Assembly: GCA_002313795.1 (NCBI GenBank)
Contig: DCCL01000050.1
Coordinates: 7,201-16,933 of the forward strand
Length of the DNA: 9,733 nucleotides
Reading direction: 5' to 3'
Origin: Faecalibacterium prausnitzii
Lineage (GTDB): Bacteria > Bacillota > Clostridia > Oscillospirales > Ruminococcaceae
The position numbers and the translations under genes were made by a program. The notes under the pieces were generated by a model. That model saw only the letters and a list, made by a program, of their open reading frames with translations, was not told the DNA's origin and ran no database searches. Within the stretch, counting starts at the first letter, position 1. The number at the start of each line of letters is the position of its first letter. This document shows, in pieces, positions 5,939-9,733 of this stretch.

Positions 5939-6880
5939 ATGCTCAAATATCTGGCGAAACGCATCGGGCGCTCGATATTGACCCTTTTTGTCATCGTCAC
6001 GCTCGTATTCTGCCTTTTGCGGCTGATGCCGGTGGAAGGCTATTTTGCAAACTATGAAAAAATGACCGAGGTCCAGATCCAGGCCGGTCTGCAGTCCATG
6101 GGCCTGCTGGACCCGCTGCCGGTGCAGATCGGCCGCTTCTGGGTCAATGCCCTTCACGGCGACCTCGGTGTGAGCCACATCTATAAGGTGAATGCTTCCG
6201 TCACCGGCATTCTGGCCAAGAAGCTGCCCATCTCCATCAAGATGGGTGTTCTTGCCATGCTGCTGAGTCTGGTGGTGGGCATTCCCATGGGCCTGTTCAT
6301 GGGCCGGTTCAAGAACCGCTGGCCCGACAAGCTGGGCACGGCCATCATCGTGCTCATCCAGGCAGTGCCCTCGGCGGTGTACTATCTGTACATCCAGATG
6401 TACGGCACCACCGCCATGGGTGTGGGCCTGCTCTTCGACGCTTCCAACTGGAAATACTGGGTGCTGCCGGTCTGCTCCATGAGCCTGGGCAACATCGCCT
6501 TCTACGCCATGTGGCTCCGCCGCTACATGGTGGACGAGAGCAACAAGGACTACGTCCGCCTCGCCCGGGCCAAGGGCGTGAGCGAGAACAACATCGCGAT
6601 TCATCATATCTTCCGCAACGCCATGGTGCCGCTGGTACAGTACATTCCCTCCGCGTTCCTCAACACGGTGGTGGGCTCCATCTACATCGAGAGCCTGTAC
6701 AGCATCCCCGGCATGGGCGGCCTGCTGGTCACCTGCGTGCAGCGCCATGACAACACCATGGTGCAGGGCATCGTGCTGCTCTACGCCTGCGTGGGCATCA
6801 TCGGCCTTATCCTCGGCGACCTGCTCATGGTGCTCATCGATCCCCGCATCAGCTTTGGCAAGAAAGAAGGTGGCCGATAA
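5939..6880 (+). CDS. oppB: Peptide ABC transporter permease, OppB/DppB type
   Basis: This 313-residue integral membrane protein is one half of the importer's transmembrane channel. ATG 5939 is preferred over an in-frame GTG at 5927 because the GTG lies within the ribosome-binding site itself (AGAGGGG, 5921-5927), which is 11 nt before the ATG. The N-terminus Met-Leu-Lys-Tyr-Leu-Ala-Lys-Arg-Ile followed by a hydrophobic helix (about 12-30) ending Arg-Leu-Met-Pro is typical of OppB. A short external segment contains Gly-Leu-Leu-Asp-Pro-Leu-Pro-Val-Gln (55-63) and Gly-Asp-Leu-Gly-Val-Ser (74-79). Further helices lie near 99-122, 134-152, 174-193, 230-252 and 277-300. The cytoplasmic EAA loop, which docks on an ATPase, runs about 199-230 with Ala-Arg-Ala-Lys-Gly (209-213). 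The chain ends Ile-Asp-Pro-Arg-Ile, the usual family terminus. Length is normal. Its TAA shares one base with the start of oppC, indicating translational coupling. Confidence 0.92.
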   Translation: MLKYLAKRIGRSILTLFVIVTLVFCLLRLMPVEGYFANYEKMTEVQIQAGLQSMGLLDPLPVQIGRFWVNALHGDLGVSHIYKVNASVTGILAKKLPISIKMGVLAMLLSLVVGIPMGLFMGRFKNRWPDKLGTAIIVLIQAVPSAVYYLYIQMYGTTAMGVGLLFDASNWKYWVLPVCSMSLGNIAFYAMWLRRYMVDESNKDYVRLARAKGVSENNIAIHHIFRNAMVPLVQYIPSAFLNTVVGSIYIESLYSIPGMGGLLVTCVQRHDNTMVQGIVLLYACVGIIGLILGDLLMVLIDPRISFGKKEGGR

Positions 6881-7911
6881 TGCTCTTCCGTCTCAAGAAT
6901 GAAAAAGCACACCAGCTGGAGGCCCAGCTGGACAAATTACAGGCTGACGGCCCTGCTGCATGGGCCAAGCTGCCGGATGAGGAGCTGTTCACCCCCGCCG
7001 GTTTCAGCGAAGACCGTGCCGAGGCCACAGCCTACTCCAACTACAGTTACTGGGGCAGCACCTTCCGGGCTTTCTTCAAGAACCGCATCGCGGTCGTCCT
7101 GCTGGTGGCCCTTATCGCCGTGGTGGCCTTTGCTTTTCTGCAGCCCCACCTGCCCGGTCAGGTAGACCCCAACCTCTGCGCCGTTGACCCTGTCACCGGC
7201 GTGCAGTACCGCAACATCGCCCCCGGTGAGGACGGCTTCATCTGGGGTTCCAACGCCATCGGTCAGGATCTGTGGGCCCGCATCTGGGCCGGTGCCCGCA
7301 CCAGTCTGACCATCGCTTTCTTCGTGGCCCTCATCGAGGCCGTAGTGGGCATCACGGTGGGTGTGCTCTGGGGCTATGTCCGTCAGCTCGACTTCATTTT
7401 TACTGAGCTGTACAACATCTGCGACAATGTGCCCTCCACCATCATCCTCATCCTTATCTCCTACGTGGCCAGCCCCAGCGTCAAGACGCTGATCCTGGGC
7501 ATGTCCATCACCGGCTGGATCGAGATGGCCCGCTTCATCCGCAACCAGATCCTCATCATCCGTGACCGTGACTACAACGTGGCATCCCGCTGCATCGGCA
7601 CCCCCACTTCCCGCATCGTGGTGCGCAACCTGCTGCCCTATCTGGTCTCGGTCATCATGCTGCGGATGGCCCTGACCATCCCCGCTGCCATCGGCAGTGA
7701 GGTGTTCATCACCTACATCGGCCTGGGCCTTTCCGTTGAGACGCCCTCTCTGGGCAACCTCATCAACGATGGCCGCAAGGTCATGATGCAGGCGGGCCTG
7801 CGGTATCAGCTGCTCTATCCCACCATCATCCTCAGCTTCGTCACCATCGCGTTCTACCTCATCGGCAACGCCTTCTCCGACGCAGCCGACCCCAAGAACC
7901 ACTTGCAGTAA
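6880..7911 (+). CDS. oppC: Peptide ABC transporter permease, OppC/DppC (AmiD-like) type
   Basis: This 343-residue second channel subunit starts at ATG 6880, overlapping the oppB stop by one base; AAGGTGG lies just upstream inside oppB. The first 68 residues are a charged cytoplasmic extension. Residues 51-58 read Ala-Tyr-Ser-Asn-Tyr-Ser-Tyr-Trp just before the first helix (about 69-88), as in AmiD-like OppC proteins. An external loop follows, then the segment before helix 2 reads Gly-Ser-Asn-Ala-Ile-Gly-Gln-Asp (123-130), where most OppC/DppC have Gly-Thr-Asp-x-x-Gly-Arg-Asp. Helices lie near 143-165, 186-212, 255-282 and 312-330. The EAA loop is at about 228-254, with Ala-Ser-Arg-Cys-Ile-Gly (235-240) and Leu-Leu-Pro. 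Ile-Gly-Leu-Gly-Leu-Ser-Val-Glu-Thr-Pro-Ser-Leu-Gly (280-292) is a family hallmark. It pairs with OppB and the two ATPases encoded next. Confidence 0.92.
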   Translation: MLFRLKNEKAHQLEAQLDKLQADGPAAWAKLPDEELFTPAGFSEDRAEATAYSNYSYWGSTFRAFFKNRIAVVLLVALIAVVAFAFLQPHLPGQVDPNLCAVDPVTGVQYRNIAPGEDGFIWGSNAIGQDLWARIWAGARTSLTIAFFVALIEAVVGITVGVLWGYVRQLDFIFTELYNICDNVPSTIILILISYVASPSVKTLILGMSITGWIEMARFIRNQILIIRDRDYNVASRCIGTPTSRIVVRNLLPYLVSVIMLRMALTIPAAIGSEVFITYIGLGLSVETPSLGNLINDGRKVMMQAGLRYQLLYPTIILSFVTIAFYLIGNAFSDAADPKNHLQ

Positions 7912-7926
7912 AGGAGGGGAACAGAG

Positions 7927-8979
7927 ATGAAAAAGAACGAACTGATCCTCTCGGTACGGGATCTCAACATCAAATTCAATCTTCGTGGAAAAGTGCTCCA
8001 TGCCATCCGGGGCATCGACCTCGACGTTTACCACGGCGAGGTGCTGGCCATCGTGGGCGAGTCCGGCTCCGGCAAGAGCGTGTTCACCAAGTCCTTCATG
8101 GGCCTGCTGGATTCCAACGGCTCCATCACCTCCGGCACCATCGATTACTTTGGGGCCGATGACCACAAGCCCATCCGGCTGTCCGACCTGAAAACGGAGA
8201 AGGACTGGCTGAAGGTGCGGGGCCACGAGATCGCCATGATCATGCAGGACCCCATGACCAGCCTGAACCCCCTGAAAACCATCGGCGACCAGATCATGGA
8301 AGCCGTAGAGCTCCATCAGGGCCTGAAGGGTGCTGCCGCCAAAGAGAAGACCATGGAATACCTCCGGGATGTAGGCATCACTGACCCGGAGATCCGCTTC
8401 AAGCAGTACCCCCACGAGTTCTCCGGCGGTATGCGCCAGCGTGTCGTCATCGCCATCGCCGTGGCCTGCAACCCTCAGATCCTCATCTGCGACGAGCCCA
8501 CCACGGCTCTGGATGTGACCATCCAGGCACAGATCCTCGAACTGCTGAAGGAGATGCGGGTCAAGTACAATCTGACCATCATCCTCATCACCCACGACCT
8601 CGGCGTTGTGGCAAATATTGCCGACCGGGTGGCCGTCATGTATGCGGGCGACATTGTGGAGATCGGCACCGCCGACGAGATCTACTACGACCCCCGCCAC
8701 CCCTACACCTGGGCGCTGCTGTCCAGTATGCCCCAGATGGGCGTCAAGGGCGAAGACCTCTTCAACATTCAGGGCACGCCCCCGAACCTCTTCACTGAGA
8801 TCCACGGCGACGCCTTTGCACCCCGCAACCCGCAGGCCCTGAAGATCGATTTTGTCAAGCGTCCCCCTTATTTTGACGTCAGCGCCACCCACCGGGCCAA
8901 GACCTGGCTTCTCGACCCCCGGGCACCCAAGATAGAGCCGCCCGCCGCTGTGCGGATGCTGCAAGAGGAGGGCATGTAA
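7927..8979 (+). CDS. oppD: Peptide ABC transporter ATP-binding protein, OppD/DppD type
   Basis: This 350-residue cytoplasmic ATPase drives the importer together with OppF. It starts at ATG 7927, 7 nt after AGGAGGGG (7912-7919) and 15 nt after oppC. The nucleotide-binding domain is intact: Walker A Gly-Glu-Ser-Gly-Ser-Gly-Lys-Ser (44-51), Q-loop [10 protein letters not shown] (Q107), signature Phe-Ser-Gly-Gly-Met (165-169), Walker B Ile-Leu-Ile-Cys-Asp-Glu (185-190), D-loop Ala-Leu-Asp and switch His-223. The His-Pro-Tyr-Thr (258-261) opens the oligopeptide-ATPase C-terminal domain. In most family members this domain carries Cys-x5-Cys-x6-Cys-x17-Cys, which binds a 4Fe-4S cluster. Here the spacing is kept, but the four positions are D295, N301, D308 and T326, so no cluster can be bound in the usual way. 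Length is normal and ATPase motifs are unbroken, so it should be active. Confidence 0.93.
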   Translation: MKKNELILSVRDLNIKFNLRGKVLHAIRGIDLDVYHGEVLAIVGESGSGKSVFTKSFMGLLDSNGSITSGTIDYFGADDHKPIRLSDLKTEKDWLKVRGHEIAMIMQDPMTSLNPLKTIGDQIMEAVELHQGLKGAAAKEKTMEYLRDVGITDPEIRFKQYPHEFSGGMRQRVVIAIAVACNPQILICDEPTTALDVTIQAQILELLKEMRVKYNLTIILITHDLGVVANIADRVAVMYAGDIVEIGTADEIYYDPRHPYTWALLSSMPQMGVKGEDLFNIQGTPPNLFTEIHGDAFAPRNPQALKIDFVKRPPYFDVSATHRAKTWLLDPRAPKIEPPAAVRMLQEEGM

Positions 8980-8981
8980 CC

Positions 8982-9733
8982 ATGGCAGACGAACGCGAAG
9001 TTCTTCTGGAAGTAAAGAACCTTGAGGTGACGTACGGCTCCGGCCGCAAAGCCTACAAGGCCGTGAAGAACGCAAACTTTACCATTTATAAAGGTGAGAC
9101 ATTTGGTCTGGTGGGCGAGTCCGGCTCCGGCAAGACCACCATCGGCCGGGCCATCATGCGCATCCTGCCCACCTCCGGCGGTCAGGTGCTCTACAAGGGC
9201 CAGCAGATCAACGGCAAAATTTCCCATGCACTGGACAAGCAGGTCATCAAGGAGATCCAGATGATCTTCCAGGACCCCCAGTCCTCCCTGAACGAGCGCG
9301 CCAAGGTGAGTTACATCGTGGGCGAGGGCCTGATGAACGTCCGGCCCGACCTTTCCCCCGCCGAGCGGGAGGCCAAGGTGCGTCAGGCTCTGCTGGACGT
9401 GGGTCTGCTGCCGGAGTTTGCTTCCCGGTTCCCCCACGAGTTCTCCGGCGGCCAGCGTCAGCGTATCGGCATCGCCCGGGCCCTTATCGTGGAACCGGAA
9501 TTCATCATTGCCGATGAGCCCATCTCCGCACTGGATATGTCCATCCGCGCCCAGGTGCTCAACCTGCTGCGCCACCTGCAGAAGGAGCGAGGCATCACCT
9601 ATCTGTTCATCGCCCATGACCTCTCGGTCATGCGGTACATCTCGGACCGCATCGCCGTCATCCACAAGGGCGATATCGTGGAGCTTGCCGACGCCGAAGA
9701 GCTGGTGACTCACGCCATCCACCCCTACACCCG
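8982..9733 (+). CDS. oppF: Peptide ABC transporter ATP-binding protein, OppF/DppF type (3' end beyond window)
   Basis: ATG 8982 lies 2 nt after the oppD stop, with AGGAGGG (8966-8972) at 9-nt spacing inside the end of oppD. The frame stays open to the window edge (250 codons plus two bases). The nucleotide-binding domain is complete: Walker A Gly-Glu-Ser-Gly-Ser-Gly-Lys-Thr (45-52), Q-loop Phe-Gln-Asp-Pro-Gln-Ser-Ser-Leu-Asn (Q97), signature Phe-Ser-Gly-Gly-Gln (154-158), Walker B Phe-Ile-Ile-Ala-Asp-Glu (174-179), D-loop Ser-Ala-Leu-Asp and switch His-212. Gln after the signature Gly-Gly, and Gln-Ser-Ser-Leu-Asn in the Q-loop, are typical of the OppF rather than the OppD partner. The window ends at His-Pro-Tyr-Thr, exactly where the C-terminal domain begins, so whether it keeps a cysteine cluster cannot be seen. 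Confidence 0.93.
   Translation, partial: MADEREVLLEVKNLEVTYGSGRKAYKAVKNANFTIYKGETFGLVGESGSGKTTIGRAIMRILPTSGGQVLYKGQQINGKISHALDKQVIKEIQMIFQDPQSSLNERAKVSYIVGEGLMNVRPDLSPAEREAKVRQALLDVGLLPEFASRFPHEFSGGQRQRIGIARALIVEPEFIIADEPISALDMSIRAQVLNLLRHLQKERGITYLFIAHDLSVMRYISDRIAVIHKGDIVELADAEELVTHAIHPYT

Noticed and set aside
5615..6748. Minus-strand open frame antisense to oppB and the upstream intergenic region
   Set aside because: Low-complexity His/Asp/Gly composition and no motif; it runs through a terminator and an AT-rich gap, and oppB is clear on the + strand.
6937..9075. Long minus-strand open frame (712 codons) antisense to oppC, oppD and the start of oppF
   Set aside because: Same artefact of codon bias: Asp/Gly/His/Val-rich sequence with no domain, opposite three clear ABC genes.
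1..9733. CRISPR array, tRNA, insertion sequence, attachment site or defence system
   Set aside because: I read for repeated spacers, cloverleaf-like stretches, transposase motifs and terminal repeats and found none. The window is a housekeeping-type transport and redox region.

Overview
The window comes from a GC-rich bacterium with strong G/C preference at third codon positions. Strong Shine-Dalgarno sites, tight gene packing, a lipoprotein-type peptide-binding protein and a poly-cluster ferredoxin suggest an anaerobic gut Clostridia (Oscillospiraceae, Faecalibacterium-like). That placement is inference from gene style; there is no rRNA or other marker. All genes are on the + strand.

Layout. 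(1) 1-1146: the 3' part of a polytopic membrane protein with a soluble C-terminal domain, perhaps a GT-C type glycosyltransferase. (2) 1151-3517: a two-gene operon behind a near-consensus promoter. It encodes a trigger-factor-like protein without the N-terminal ribosome-binding domain, then a multi-cluster 4Fe-4S protein with a C-terminal zinc ribbon and an Ala/Glu/Lys-rich tail. (3) 3514-3714: a second strong promoter, whose -35 overlaps the ferredoxin stop codon, followed by a structured leader of about 165 nt. The leader holds a complete intrinsic terminator, an upstream hairpin that excludes it, and two further stem-loops. (4) 3715-5745: an OppA-type lipoprotein with a twin-arginine-like signal peptide, closed by a strong intrinsic terminator at 5777-5818. 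(5) 5939-9733: permease genes oppB and oppC and ATPase genes oppD and oppF (the last cut by the window end), tightly packed and probably cotranscribed.

How it works together. The right-hand 6 kb is a complete oligopeptide/dipeptide-type ABC importer: lipid-anchored receptor, two permeases, two ATPases. The receptor is set apart from the membrane/ATPase genes by a terminator and has its own promoter and leader, so receptor and translocator levels can differ. The trigger-factor-like/ferredoxin pair has no obvious functional link to the importer and may be a separate redox or protein-maturation unit.

Most interesting points: the candidate transcription attenuator in the leader of the binding-protein gene; an OppD whose C-terminal domain aligns with the usual 4Fe-4S site but has lost all four cysteines; and the pairing of a ribosome-domain-less trigger factor with a polyferredoxin. 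I saw no mobile element, CRISPR array, tRNA or rRNA. No gene-free stretch exceeds 300 bases; the two longest (3518-3714 and 5746-5938) are described below.
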